Source of the DNA: Clostridium lundense DSM 17049
GTDB lineage: Bacteria; Bacillota; Clostridia; Clostridiales; Clostridiaceae
Length of the DNA: 64,000 nucleotides
Reading direction: 5' to 3'
NCBI RefSeq assembly: GCF_000619945.1
Contig: NZ_JHVC01000019.1
Span: forward strand, 1-64,000
Shown here: positions 1-8,374 of the stretch, piece after piece
Numbering within the stretch: position 1 is the first letter of the stretch
Layout of the letters: the number at the start of each line of letters is the position of its first letter
Position numbers and translations under genes: made by a program
The notes under the pieces: model-generated
What the model was told of the DNA's origin: nothing
The model's input: only the letters and a program-made list of their open reading frames with translations
Database searches by the model: none

Positions 1-89
1 CCCGTTCCCATACCGAACACGAAGGTTAAGCTTTGAAGCGCTGATGGTACTGCAAGGGAGGCTTTGTGGGAGAGTAAGTCGTCGCCAGG
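1..89 (+). rRNA. rrf: 5S ribosomal RNA, 3' part
   Basis: The window opens inside a 5S rRNA on the plus strand. The stretch CCCATACCGAACACG at about 8-22 is the universally conserved 5S segment, followed by the variable stem and a 3' end near GTCGTCGCCAGG. The 5' part, about 25-30 bases, lies before the window. An rRNA operon therefore probably ends here. The exact 3' end is inferred. Confidence 0.93.
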
Positions 90-93
90 TAAT

Positions 94-129
94 TAAAAAA
101 ACATCGAGTAAAATCTTGGTGTTTTTTTT
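94..129 (+). terminator. Terminator of the rRNA operon
   Basis: A run of A leads into ACATCGAG, which pairs through G-U wobbles with CTTGGTGT across a loop of about six bases, followed by eight T. It lies directly after the 5S gene and has the form of a rho-independent terminator. Confidence 0.8.
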
Positions 130-148
130 ATTTTTGTACAAAGTTTTT

Positions 149-240
149 AGAGCATAGATTATAGATAATAGAGCACAGATAAAGATAATTTTTCTTCAGT
201 AACATTACAAAAAGTTTTAAAATAGTTGTTTTAAAAAATA
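149..240. repeat. Left-end fragment of a dispersed repeat (copy E0)
   Basis: The stretch AGAGCATAGATTATAGATAA and what follows closely resembles the left end of the element at 11252-11619. Both share the AGAGCA/CAGAT units and then a segment reading roughly AATTTTTC..ACATTAC.AAAA.TTTAAAATAG. No matching right end is seen here, so this is a partial copy. It fills most of the gap between the 5S gene and the HNH gene, in which no coding sequence was seen. Confidence 0.6.
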
Positions 241-275
241 ATAGTGAACAATTAGTAAAATATCAATATATTAAT

Positions 276-310
276 AAAAAATACCATACTAAGAACCCTT
301 AGCATGGTAT
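276..310 (-). terminator. Terminator of the HNH gene
   Basis: On the minus strand ATACCATGCTAAG (310-298) pairs with CTTAGTATGGTAT (293-281) with one mismatch across a four-base loop, followed by a run of T. It is oriented to end transcription of the minus-strand HNH gene about 110 bases away. Confidence 0.7.
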
Positions 311-319
311 AGTTGTACT

Positions 320-357
320 AGGCACATTCAAATAAATAACTAGTCAGTATGCTAGTC
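320..357 (+). repeat. Degenerate copy of a REP-like inverted repeat
   Basis: AGGCACATT, then an A/T-rich arm, then TAGTCAGTATGCTAG. This matches, in opposite orientation, the complete hairpin element at 6314-6370, but the second long arm is missing here. It is the second dispersed repeat family of the window. Confidence 0.55.
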
Positions 358-416
358 TTTTTTGTGAACTACTTCTTCCTTGGAACCTACTAATAGAATA
401 ACTATTAGCAGAATCT

Positions 417-1094
417 TTATAAATTTTCATTTTGTGAATCTTCATCTTTTACTACATTTTCTAAATTGCACTTTCTGTTGTCTAAAGTATTTAGATTTAT
501 ATGATGTGTAATGGCGTTTTCAGGGGTATCCATGATATATCTATTCAAATAGATTCTTCCTTCAGGAGAATTTGCCACAGCATAAGGTTTTCCGTTACTT
601 TTATAATAAACCCAAGTATAGCCTTTGTTAATAACTCTATCTAGGTCTTTTTTATCAATTAGAGACTTTGCTTTTTTTATACCATATTTATCCCTCAATA
701 TTATGGCAATAGTATTTTTATCTAATTCCTCATAATCATTAATTTTATCATTTTGATTATATATTTCTAAATTACTTTTTCTATTATCCAAAGTATCTCC
801 ATTACAATGTCTAATAGGCACTTTAGGGTGTGTACCCATAATAAATGAATGTAATGTTTGTTTTTCAATATGTTTTTTTCCATTTATAGAAGTATAAATT
901 ATATTTTGAACTAAATAATTATTAAAATCTTTATGCCATTCTGCGCACCAAATACCTTTTTCTAATACTTTTGTTAAATCCTCAGCGTCTATTTTAGTAT
1001 CAATAAATGAACCGTTTTTTTTTCTTAATTTTAAATATGCAACATTTCCTTTTATCTCATATTCGTTAGCTTTTGTTTCAAGTTTGCTGTTTAT
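417..1094 (-). CDS. HNH-endonuclease-like protein, internally duplicated, ATA start or lost start
   Basis: The only ATG in this frame (839) gives 140 residues, but the frame is open without a stop back to ATA at 1094-1092, preceded by AGGTGA with a six-base gap. Read from there it has 225 residues and is a clean internal duplication. Residues about 11-110 and 115-215 share the order (D/E)xxDLxxVxxKG, an aromatic patch, and H-x(4)-TLDNRKxNLE. The second copy has HHINLNTLDNRKCNLE (about 197-212), the pattern of HNH nucleases in which H, N and N form the metal site. The first has RHCNGDTLDNRKSNLE. No ATG, GTG or TTG fits the ribosome binding site, so either ATA initiates or an ATG has mutated and the gene is damaged. 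It stands alone with its own terminator. DNA binding or cleavage is inferred from the motif only; HNH/AP2-type accessory proteins are the alternative. Confidence 0.7.
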   Translation of the reverse strand: MNSKLETKANEYEIKGNVAYLKLRKKNGSFIDTKIDAEDLTKVLEKGIWCAEWHKDFNNYLVQNIIYTSINGKKHIEKQTLHSFIMGTHPKVPIRHCNGDTLDNRKSNLEIYNQNDKINDYEELDKNTIAIILRDKYGIKKAKSLIDKKDLDRVINKGYTWVYYKSNGKPYAVANSPEGRIYLNRYIMDTPENAITHHINLNTLDNRKCNLENVVKDEDSQNENL

Positions 1095-1163
1095 AGCAAG
1101 TCACCTCTTTCTTTTATTTTAGAATAAGTTAGGATACTTAAAGCATCCTTTATTATAGCATAA

Positions 1164-2171
1164 TCACTTACATATAGTTATATACCTTGTAAATTTCCCT
1201 TTAGAAACGTGGCACTTATCAACTATATTAAAACCACAGGATAGAATGTGATGATCCATGTTTTCTAAGGTAACAATAATTGCTTTTTTTGCTATTCTAC
1301 GAGTAGTAGTTATAATATCTATTTGTTCTTTAAGGGTAGTTGGAGAAAATAATCCATAGGGAATATCTACAATTGCTGCATCGAATTTATCAGTTATATT
1401 ATGCATATTTCCTTCGATAATAACATCATCATAACCAAAAAATTGCAGATTTTTTTTGGCGTTTGTAGCTATACAAGGATTTATTTCATACCCTCTAATA
1501 TCAATTTCCATGGCTAGCCCTTCAATAACCACTGTTCCAATACCACAGCATGGATCTATTACTTTACATTTCAAATTATTAGATACAGCTATATTTACAA
1601 TTGCTCTAGAGACTCTTACTCCTAGTGCATTAGAATAGCAGTAAGGTTTTTTATCATGAAATTTTAAATCCGACTCATTTTTTTTATATTCACCTAATAT
1701 CCATTTATCATGTATTTTTGTTATACCTAAAATTACATTTGGATAACGCATTTCAGCTTCTCCAGTTATATTAAATCCAATTAAATATTCTATTCTACGT
1801 CTTTCACCAAAGCCAATTTTTTCATCATCAATATTAATATAACGAACTTTGAATTTTTCATAGGATAAATTGTTAACTATAATTTGATGAACTATATCTT
1901 CTAGCGTATTACCAGTATATATTACAGATATACATTGTTTTATGAAAGGACTTCTGGAAGGATCAACATAATGGTAAGAAAAAAAGTGTTTATTCTTTGG
2001 AATCATATTAAAAAGATACTTCATTTCCATTTTACACAGGTTTTCTTCATATGCTGGAAAATTAATAGTATAAAAATATAATTTTAATTTATTTTTATTA
2101 TATATTTTCAAATTTATTATTTTATTTAATCTAGCACTATATTTTACATTATTAGGTATCAACTGCAGCAT
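1164..2171 (-). CDS. SAM-dependent RNA methyltransferase-like protein (UPF0020/Trm11 type)
   Basis: 335 residues, ATG start with AAAGGGGTG about seven bases upstream. The C-terminal half is a Rossmann methyltransferase: motif I DPCCGIGT at 206-213 binds S-adenosylmethionine, and DIPYG at 269-273 fits the catalytic (D/N)PPY-type motif of base-amino methylases. The UPF0020 family, including Trm11 and the THUMP-type guanine-N2 methylases, carries this arrangement. The first 150 residues are not recognised and are too divergent to call THUMP. The substrate, a tRNA or rRNA guanine, is inferred. The gene is single and divergent from the amidase gene. Confidence 0.65.
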   Translation of the reverse strand: MLQLIPNNVKYSARLNKIINLKIYNKNKLKLYFYTINFPAYEENLCKMEMKYLFNMIPKNKHFFSYHYVDPSRSPFIKQCISVIYTGNTLEDIVHQIIVNNLSYEKFKVRYINIDDEKIGFGERRRIEYLIGFNITGEAEMRYPNVILGITKIHDKWILGEYKKNESDLKFHDKKPYCYSNALGVRVSRAIVNIAVSNNLKCKVIDPCCGIGTVVIEGLAMEIDIRGYEINPCIATNAKKNLQFFGYDDVIIEGNMHNITDKFDAAIVDIPYGLFSPTTLKEQIDIITTTRRIAKKAIIVTLENMDHHILSCGFNIVDKCHVSKGKFTRYITICK

Positions 2172-2339
2172 AAATACACCCCTTTCTCAAGTTGAAAGAT
2201 GAAATAAACAACAATATACACTACAACAACTTTAATATATATATAGTATAAAGTCAATGAAAGCATTATTTTTGTTGCTTATGGAAAATATTACAGGGTG
2301 AAATATTATGAAAAATAATGTAACTTAAAATATGTAGAG

Positions 2340-2359
2340 CGAATTATAAACATAATTCG
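2340..2359. promoter_or_regulatory. Perfect palindrome upstream of the amidase gene
   Basis: CGAATTAT-AAAC-ATAATTCG, eight-base arms with a four-base spacer, about 80 bases before the amidase start. It could be an operator or a small RNA hairpin. There is no T run, so it is not a good terminator. Confidence 0.3.
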
Positions 2360-2436
2360 TCTAATATTATAGATAGATATTAATAAATTTTGTGCTATAA
2401 TAAGTTGTAAAAAAATTATAAGGAGTGACTAAACGA

Positions 2437-3948
2437 ATGAAGAAAAATTTAATGTCATTTTTTTGTTGCGTTCTATCTGTGATTTTTCTATATACATTCA
2501 AAGTATGTGCCGCCTCTGACATCCAAAGATTTGGAGGGGAAGATAGATATGAAACGTCAATAAAAATTTCACAAGGTAACTGGCAAGATTCTGATTATAT
2601 AATATTGGTTTCAGGCAAAAACTTTCCAGATGCTTTAAGTGCAACTCCATTATCAAAAAAATATAATGCACCTATTTTATTAACAGGAAGTGAGGAAATA
2701 GGTACTAATGTGATGGAGGAAATAAAAAGATTAAGCCCTAAATATGCATTTATAATAGGAGGAACTGGGGCAATATCTGAAAATGTTGAAAGACAATTAA
2801 CTCAAAAGGATATAGTATGTACTAGAATAGCTGGTGAAGACAGATATGAAACTAGTGCTAAAGTAGCACAAAAAATTGGGACAAGCAATGGAGCGTTCAT
2901 TACTTCTGGAGAAAATTTTCCAGATGCAGTATCAGTAGCTGCAATAGCTGCTGCAAAGGAAATGCCTATACTGCTTACTAAAAGGGATAAATTACCTGAT
3001 GAAGTAAAAAAAGTTATGGAAGCAAATAGTAAGTATTATGTTATAGGAGGAGAAGGCTCTGTTAGCCCAAATGCTGTTAATGAAATTGGTGATTACAAAA
3101 GAATAGGTGGTAGTGACAGATATGAAACTAATGCAGCAGTTATAAATGAATTTAAAAATGATTTAGATTTCAGCAATACATATTTAGCCAATGGATATGG
3201 TTTTGCAGATGCATTATCAGGATCTGCAGCAGCAGCGAAAACAAAAGCTCCTATTGCTTTAGTAAGTGATTCATTTAATATAAAAAATTCTATAATTAAA
3301 TATAATATAGATAACATATCTACAATATGTGTATTAGGGGGAACTGGTGTAATATCAGACATATTAGTACATAGGATTATAAATGGAGGAGTAATAAAGG
3401 TTTGCATAGATCCAGGACATGGAGGATATGATTCTGGAGCAGTAGGTCCTAATGGTGTCCTTGAAAAAAATGTAAATTTAGCTATAGCATTGAAAACTGG
3501 AAAAATACTTAAAGCAAATGGTATAGAAATTGTATATACTAGAACAAATGACAATGTACCTTGGCCTGCAAATGTATTACAAGACCTTCAAATGCGTTGT
3601 GATATAGCTAATAATGCAAATGTTGATTACTTTGTATGTATACATGCTAATAGTGCAGGGACTTCTGCTAATGGATCAGAAACATATTATTCTTCTGGTA
3701 GCGTAAAAGGGCAAAAATTAGCGGAATCAATACAAAAGGAAATTATTAATGCTACTGGATTATTTAATAGAGGAGTAAAAACAGAGAACTTTTATGTGCT
3801 AAATCATACAGATGCACCAGCAGTACTTGTAGAAACTGCATTTATAAGTAATCCAAATGAGGAAAAGTTATTAAATAGTGATTCATTTCAAAATACAATG
3901 GCACAAGCAATTGCAAGAGGTGTAATAAATTTTGTTAGTACACAATAA
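2437..3948 (+). CDS. Secreted N-acetylmuramoyl-L-alanine amidase with three cell-wall-binding repeats
   Basis: 503 residues from the ATG at 2437. The GTG at 2425 overlaps the AGGAG site and is less likely. A signal peptide (KK, then a hydrophobic stretch, ending near CAA/SD at about 25) is followed by three cell wall binding repeat 2 modules (about 30-115, 120-210, 220-320), each opening with R(I/F)(G/A)G(E/S)DRYET. The rest (about 325-503) is an Amidase_3 domain with the zinc and catalytic pattern DPGHGG, EKNVNL, IHAN and VETAFISN. It should cleave the amide between MurNAc and L-Ala in peptidoglycan outside the cell. Clostridial surface proteins use the same repeats to hold anionic wall polymers. 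A possible 20-base palindrome lies upstream and a bidirectional terminator follows. Confidence 0.9.
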   Translation: MKKNLMSFFCCVLSVIFLYTFKVCAASDIQRFGGEDRYETSIKISQGNWQDSDYIILVSGKNFPDALSATPLSKKYNAPILLTGSEEIGTNVMEEIKRLSPKYAFIIGGTGAISENVERQLTQKDIVCTRIAGEDRYETSAKVAQKIGTSNGAFITSGENFPDAVSVAAIAAAKEMPILLTKRDKLPDEVKKVMEANSKYYVIGGEGSVSPNAVNEIGDYKRIGGSDRYETNAAVINEFKNDLDFSNTYLANGYGFADALSGSAAAAKTKAPIALVSDSFNIKNSIIKYNIDNISTICVLGGTGVISDILVHRIINGGVIKVCIDPGHGGYDSGAVGPNGVLEKNVNLAIALKTGKILKANGIEIVYTRTNDNVPWPANVLQDLQMRCDIANNANVDYFVCIHANSAGTSANGSETYYSSGSVKGQKLAESIQKEIINATGLFNRGVKTENFYVLNHTDAPAVLVETAFISNPNEEKLLNSDSFQNTMAQAIARGVINFVSTQ

Positions 3949-3975
3949 AAAAAGACGATAATTCGTCTTTTTTTA
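3948..3975. terminator. Bidirectional terminator between amidase gene and topB
   Basis: AAAAAAAGACGA-TAAT-TCGTCTTTTTTT. The poly-A and poly-T flanks make it work in both directions. It overlaps the last codon of topB and ends both convergent genes. Confidence 0.85.
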
Positions 3976-6279
3976 TTGCCCATTAACAAAGAAAAATTGT
4001 ATTTTTCCATCTTTTATAATAAGTCTTGCGTTAAATTCATTACCTTTTTTTGATTTAAAACCGGTTAATATGTCTGTCTTGCCATCAGTTATTAATTTGC
4101 TAATTTGCTCAAGAGGTATCTTTTGCCCACACATTTCCCCTAAGAAAAATTTACAGCCACTTTGCCAATTATCACAGCCATAACCTTTGCTGTTTTTCAC
4201 TATATTGCCTGCTTTGCATATAGGGCATATACCGATAGAGTCCTTATTTTTATTATTAGAAGGCCTTTTCTTTTTACTTCCACTCTTATTGTTATTATTG
4301 TTATTATTCTTAATTTCTTTAAAAGAACTTTGCATAATATGGACATTTGTATTATTTATAACTTTGCTTACATTAATTTTAGTATAATCTTCTAGCTTTT
4401 TCATAAATACATCAGGATCTATTTCTTTTTGATAAACCATATTCAATCCTTTTTCCCAACTAGCTGTTAGAATAGGATTAAGCAAGGTAGGAATAGAATT
4501 TTTTATAACTTCATATATCATTTCTCCTTTTTGTGTTGGAGTAATAATTTGAGTTTTTTTATCGGAACTAATATAACCTATTTTTTCTAACTTTTTTAAT
4601 ATTTCTGCTCTAGTAGCAGAAGTTCCTATACCTGCTCCTTTTATTTGTTCCCTAAGTTCTTCGTCTTCTATAAGTTTACCTGCATTTTCCATAGCAATAA
4701 TTATAGATCCTGAAGTATATCTTTTAGGAGGTGAAGTTTCACCTTCCTTTACTTCCAGCTTAACTAAATTAACTTTTTGCGATTTTTTCAGTTTACTTAA
4801 AAATTTAAGGTTTTTTTCTTCTGCGTTTTTTTTATTATCTTTTAATATAGTAAGATATCCTTCCTCTACACATACCTTATCTGTGGTGAAAAATCTTTCT
4901 CCATCTATCTTTGTGGTAATAGCTATTTTATTATATTTAGCTGGAGGATAAAATATAGCTAAAAATCTTCTAAGTACTAAGTTGTACACTTTTTTTTCTA
5001 AATCTGAAAGACCATTATAATTTTGCAGCCCCTCTCCTGTAGGTATAATGGCATAGTGATCTGTTATCTTGCTATCATTTACATACTTAGTTTTATCCAA
5101 ATTTAAATACCATTTGTTATTTAGTATATTTTGAGATATATCTTTTATTTCATCATCATCATATTTTATAAGCTTTCTTATATTTTTATCTATTTCTTTT
5201 GCTACAGCTTTTGATAACACCCTAGCATCTGTTCTTGGATAGGTAAGTAATTTTTTTTCATATAATGATTGTACTTTATTTAAAGTTTCTTCAGGACTTA
5301 TTTTAAATTTCTTTGAACATTCATTTTGAAGTTCAGCTAAATTAAATAGCAAAGGAGCATTTTTATTTTCTACGGATTTTTTTATATCCTCTATAATAGG
5401 AAACTCTTTAAAAGTTTTTTCATTTATTTCACTTATTAATTTTTCAGCATCTTCTCTTTTTTTGAATCCACCTTCATTGTATAGAAGAGGAGAGTCTATG
5501 TATTTTGAGCCTTCTGCAGATTTCCATTCTCCATCATAAACCATTTTTTCTTCATCAATAGCATCTTTATTGCCATCAAAACTCCCTAATATTTTATAGA
5601 AAGGAGTCTTTATAAAGCTCCTAAATTCTCTTTCTCTATCAACAATCATGCCTAAAACGCAGCTCATAACTCTACCTACCGCAATTACTACATGATCATC
5701 TTCGATAGCATTAGCTACAGATCTACCATATTTAAGTGTTAAAAGCCTTGAAAAGTTTATACCTAAAAGATAATCTTCCTTGGCTCTTAAATATGCTGAG
5801 TCTGCTAAAGAATCATACTCAGAAAGATTTTTAGCAGACTGTATTCCTCTTTTTATTTCTTCTTCTGTTTGAGAGTCAATCCACACTCTCTTTTTTTCCT
5901 TATTTTCTACTCCAACCATTTGATCAACAAGTCTATAAATATATTCTCCTTCTCTTCCAGAGTCCGTACAGACATATATTTTATTTATATCTTCTCTTTT
6001 TAATAAGTTTTTAACTATATTAAATTGTTTTTCTACTGCTGGAATAACTTCATATTTATATTCCTTTGGTAAAAATGGTAAATTATCCAAAGACCATCTT
6101 TTAAGATTTTTATCATATTTTTCTGGATAACACATTGTTACCATATGACCTACACACCAGGAAAACACGGCTTTATCTGATTCTATATATCCATCCTTCT
6201 TTATTCCTTTTATATTTAAAAGTTTTACGTACTCCATAGCCACCGATGGCTTCTCTGTAATAAACAAAGCTTTATTCAT
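3973..6279 (-). CDS. topB: DNA topoisomerase III (type IA)
   Basis: 768 residues, ATG with AGGTTTTTTA upstream. N-terminal Toprim domain with E near residue 10 (ITEKPSVA) and the acidic cluster DSGREGE at 106-112. The catalytic tyrosine is Y347 in LTYPRTDAR. A run of seven asparagines near 662 and a basic Ser/Lys linker lead to a C-terminal zinc-ribbon-like region, CPIC...GYGC with a further C nearby, then a TopB repeat (TDILTGFKSKKG). It relaxes negatively supercoiled DNA and unlinks intermediates through a covalent 5'-phosphotyrosine. Length and domain order match chromosomal clostridial TopB. No conjugation genes are nearby, so there is no sign that it belongs to an integrative element. 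Confidence 0.93.
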   Translation of the reverse strand: MNKALFITEKPSVAMEYVKLLNIKGIKKDGYIESDKAVFSWCVGHMVTMCYPEKYDKNLKRWSLDNLPFLPKEYKYEVIPAVEKQFNIVKNLLKREDINKIYVCTDSGREGEYIYRLVDQMVGVENKEKKRVWIDSQTEEEIKRGIQSAKNLSEYDSLADSAYLRAKEDYLLGINFSRLLTLKYGRSVANAIEDDHVVIAVGRVMSCVLGMIVDREREFRSFIKTPFYKILGSFDGNKDAIDEEKMVYDGEWKSAEGSKYIDSPLLYNEGGFKKREDAEKLISEINEKTFKEFPIIEDIKKSVENKNAPLLFNLAELQNECSKKFKISPEETLNKVQSLYEKKLLTYPRTDARVLSKAVAKEIDKNIRKLIKYDDDEIKDISQNILNNKWYLNLDKTKYVNDSKITDHYAIIPTGEGLQNYNGLSDLEKKVYNLVLRRFLAIFYPPAKYNKIAITTKIDGERFFTTDKVCVEEGYLTILKDNKKNAEEKNLKFLSKLKKSQKVNLVKLEVKEGETSPPKRYTSGSIIIAMENAGKLIEDEELREQIKGAGIGTSATRAEILKKLEKIGYISSDKKTQIITPTQKGEMIYEVIKNSIPTLLNPILTASWEKGLNMVYQKEIDPDVFMKKLEDYTKINVSKVINNTNVHIMQSSFKEIKNNNNNNNKSGSKKKRPSNNKNKDSIGICPICKAGNIVKNSKGYGCDNWQSGCKFFLGEMCGQKIPLEQISKLITDGKTDILTGFKSKKGNEFNARLIIKDGKIQFFFVNGQ

Positions 6280-6313
6280 TAAAAAACCTCACAGTACTTC
6301 AATAATTTGCATT

Positions 6314-6370
6314 AGGCACATTAAAATAAATAACCTAGCATACTGACTTATTTATTTTTTTAATGTGCCT
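6314..6370 (-). repeat. REP-like long-stem inverted repeat, complete copy
   Basis: AGGCACATTAAAATAAATAA pairs with TTATTTATTTTTTTAATGTGCCT except for a small bulge. The loop carries CTAGCATACTGAC, the reverse complement of the core in the copy at 320-357. It lies between the topB start and the end of the ferritin-like gene. It could fold in RNA, but its recurrence points to a dispersed repeat. Confidence 0.6.
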
Positions 6371-6411
6371 TATTTTAAAAGTTTCATACATATAATAATA
6401 CCACAAAACAC

Positions 6412-6436
6412 AAAAAAAGTGCCACGCACTTTTTTT
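6412..6436 (-). terminator. Terminator of the ferritin-like gene
   Basis: AAAAAAAGTGC-CAC-GCACTTTTTTT, a perfect eleven-base stem that begins nine bases past the stop codon of the minus-strand gene and ends in seven T on that strand. Confidence 0.85.
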
Positions 6437-6445
6437 GCAATGTTT

Positions 6446-7000
6446 TTATGAAATAGCTCTATAAGTACATCCACAGAATTTTAATAAAGCTTTATTGAAG
6501 AGTTTAATGTGGAGTTTTTCGTCCAAGATAATTCTTTGAAGTATAGCTTTTATATAATGATCATCCATCATACATATATGTTTATTATATTCATTTATAG
6601 CTTTATATTCTGAATCAATGTCAGCTTTTAATCTTTCACAGAGCCCTGATCCATAGTGTATGAAGGTTCCGTTCCAAAAGTTACAACAAGTGCTATAAGT
6701 GCCTCTAATTATAGGATTGCCACCTAGTTTTTTAATCACACTTGCTAGAATTTCCATATGATGCATTTCAGTTATAGCTACATTTTCTAAAAGTTTTCCA
6801 AGCTCTTCATCAATATCTTCAAAAAACAAATGATGATAAAGGTATTGGTTAATAGCGGTAAATTCGCTGATTAAACCAGCATAATCATCCATTAATAATG
6901 CTGCATAGAAAGGATTTTCTCTAACTACCTTTATTTCAGGATAAGGAGATGGATCAGCACATTTATCTCTTTTATGAAGGTCATGGTCATTTTTACTCAA
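6446..7000 (-). CDS. Ferritin-like diiron protein
   Basis: 184 residues if started at TTG 7000, which has GGAGG eight bases upstream; the longer frame to 7015 starts inside that site. Four helices carry a diiron-type ligand set: E46 in SEFTAINQY, E78xxH81 in ITEMHHMEIL, E131 in SEYKAINEY and E161xxH164 in LDEKLHIKLF. This is the E, ExxH, E, ExxH order of ferritin-like proteins, including rubrerythrins and manganese catalases. The PYPEIKVVRENPFYAALL segment before the first helix resembles the start of spore coat manganese-catalase-like (CotJC-type) proteins. A role in peroxide or metal handling is inferred. It is single, between a Crp/Fnr gene and topB, with its own terminator. Confidence 0.7.
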   Translation of the reverse strand: MSKNDHDLHKRDKCADPSPYPEIKVVRENPFYAALLMDDYAGLISEFTAINQYLYHHLFFEDIDEELGKLLENVAITEMHHMEILASVIKKLGGNPIIRGTYSTCCNFWNGTFIHYGSGLCERLKADIDSEYKAINEYNKHICMMDDHYIKAILQRIILDEKLHIKLFNKALLKFCGCTYRAIS

Positions 7001-7090
7001 AACAGATTCCTCCAAAATAAAACTAATATTAATATTATATATTCCTGTAATAAAAGGTATATGTTTATATTTATATAGAAAAGAATGTTT

Positions 7091-7786
7091 TTATTCATAT
7101 ATATCTCCGGCTAGTCTTTCTAATTCCTTTTTATTTAATATAACTATTGAGTTTTTATATTTTTTTATTATATTTTCATTACATAATTTATTTATAGTTC
7201 TAAGTAAATGCCTATAGCTGGTTCCAAGTAAATCTGCCATTTCAGTAAGTTTATATGTAGAAATTTCGCTTACATCATAATATTCATCATTTGTAGAAGA
7301 AATAGCTAAAATGTAACTAGCTAATCTATTTTCTAAAGGATATAAAAGATTTATAGAACTAGCTTTTGAGTTTTTATCTAATTTACATCCTAAACTATTT
7401 ATTATATATTTTAAAAATACGGTATCATCTAGTGCTAGTTTTCTTAGAATATTCATTGGAATTCCAATAAATAATGTTTCTTCTAGAGCTTGAATATTAG
7501 AGATAGCATAATTGTTATTAATAAATTCAATGTCACCAATTACACTTAAGGGCTTGTAAAATCTTAGCAAAAGCGACTTGCCATTCTTTAGTAAAAGATA
7601 TACTTTAATTTTGCCATGAACTAAAAAATAAAAATATTTTAGTGTATCGTTGCATTTGCAAATATATTCATTTTTATTAAAGCTAAGAAGTTCCATATAT
7701 GGAGTTAAGTCTTTAAGAAAGAAGCTGTTAATATTGTATTTATCTATATAATGTTTCAATTTCATATTATCATTAACTTTTTCCAA
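7091..7786 (-). CDS. Crp/Fnr-family transcription regulator (YeiL-like)
   Basis: 231 residues, TTG start six bases after AGGTGA. A cyclic-nucleotide-binding-like beta roll occupies about 20-140 (NEYICKCNDTLKYFYFLVHGKIKVYLL), then the linking helix with LYPLENRLASYIL, then a winged helix about 165-225 (KLTEMADLLGTSYRHLLRTIN). The cNMP contact motif is not conserved and no Fnr-type cysteine cluster is seen, so the ligand is unknown. It shares LYPL(E/K)xRLxxYxL and its overall layout with the regulator at 48757. A palindrome related to the one upstream of that gene overlaps its predicted -35 (TATAAT -10 at 7812-7807), which suggests autoregulation. It is divergent from the YdcZ pair, its likely target. 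Confidence 0.8.
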   Translation of the reverse strand: MEKVNDNMKLKHYIDKYNINSFFLKDLTPYMELLSFNKNEYICKCNDTLKYFYFLVHGKIKVYLLLKNGKSLLLRFYKPLSVIGDIEFINNNYAISNIQALEETLFIGIPMNILRKLALDDTVFLKYIINSLGCKLDKNSKASSINLLYPLENRLASYILAISSTNDEYYDVSEISTYKLTEMADLLGTSYRHLLRTINKLCNENIIKKYKNSIVILNKKELERLAGDIYE

Positions 7787-7830
7787 TGTTAATCACCTCA
7801 TATAATATTATAAATTATTAGTTGAAATTA

Positions 7831-7842
7831 TGACATATGTCC
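7831..7842. promoter_or_regulatory. Candidate Crp/Fnr operator
   Basis: TGACATATGTCC contains the ten-base perfect palindrome GACATATGTC. On the minus strand it reads GGACATATGTCA, nearly the same as GGACATTTGTCC at 48699-48710 in front of the related regulator. It overlaps the -35 (TGTCAT) that pairs at 17 bases with TATAAT at 7812-7807. Confidence 0.5.
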
Positions 7843-7892
7843 TATTATATATAATTATTTGTATGATAACCTTGAGTAAGAAAGAATAATTA

Positions 7893-7902
7893 GACATCGG
7901 TC
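7893..7902. promoter_or_regulatory. Second candidate operator, proximal to ydcZ pair
   Basis: GACATCGGTC inside TAGAC-ATCG-GTCTA, five-base perfect arms, about 40 bases before the first YdcZ start. Its half sites resemble the palindrome at 7832-7841, so the divergent intergenic region may hold two sites for the same regulator. Confidence 0.35.
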
Positions 7903-7941
7903 TATTATTTTTGAATATGCCTTAAGGAATGGGGGAATTGA

Positions 7942-8364
7942 ATGTATAAGCTAAGTGCAGTAGTTATAGGATTTTTAATTGCCATAATGGTAACTATTAA
8001 TGGCACTTTATCTAAAGGAATAGGAGACTATAAATCAGTATTAATAATCCATATAGTAGGCCTTATAGCTGTAAGCTTTGTATTACTTTTAAGAAAGGAA
8101 AAGCTAAAGATTAAAGAAAAATTACCAATATACCTTTTTAGTGCAGGAGCTATTGGAGTTTTCGTAGTGCTTTTTAACAATATCACTTTTAACAAATTAG
8201 GAGCATCCCTTACTTTGTCATTAGGATTGTTTGGTCAACTTATTATGTCTGGAATAATAGATCATTTTGGATTATTTGGTATGGAAGTTAGTAAATTCAA
8301 ACCTAAAAAGACAATAGGTTTTTTTATGGTGCTTATAGGAATAATCGTGATGGTAGTATATTAG
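7942..8364 (+). CDS. DMT-type small membrane transporter, YdcZ family, first subunit
   Basis: 140 residues, ATG six bases after GGGGGA. Mostly hydrophobic with about four or five membrane segments (starting near 3, 33, 65, 90 and 122). The YdcZ pattern is visible in MVTINGTLSKGIGD near the start and NNITFNKLGASLTLSLGLFGQL in the middle. YdcZ proteins are half-size members of the drug/metabolite transporter superfamily and often come in adjacent pairs that may form heterodimers. A second family member follows ten bases later. The substrate is unknown. The divergent Crp/Fnr gene and the two operator-like sites suggest control of this pair. Confidence 0.75.
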   Translation: MYKLSAVVIGFLIAIMVTINGTLSKGIGDYKSVLIIHIVGLIAVSFVLLLRKEKLKIKEKLPIYLFSAGAIGVFVVLFNNITFNKLGASLTLSLGLFGQLIMSGIIDHFGLFGMEVSKFKPKKTIGFFMVLIGIIVMVVY

Positions 8365-8374
8365 GAGGAGAGAT

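Noticed and set aside
417..1094. HNH gene as part of a group I intron or homing element
   Set aside because: No intron-like structure or interrupted host gene seen; it has its own ribosome binding site and terminator.
3093..3554. A 153-codon frame on the minus strand inside the amidase gene
   Set aside because: Fully inside a well-supported gene on the other strand, low-complexity translation and no ribosome binding site; an antisense shadow.
2437..3948. Amidase as a phage endolysin
   Set aside because: It has a signal peptide and cell wall binding repeat 2 modules, and there is no holin or phage gene beside it.
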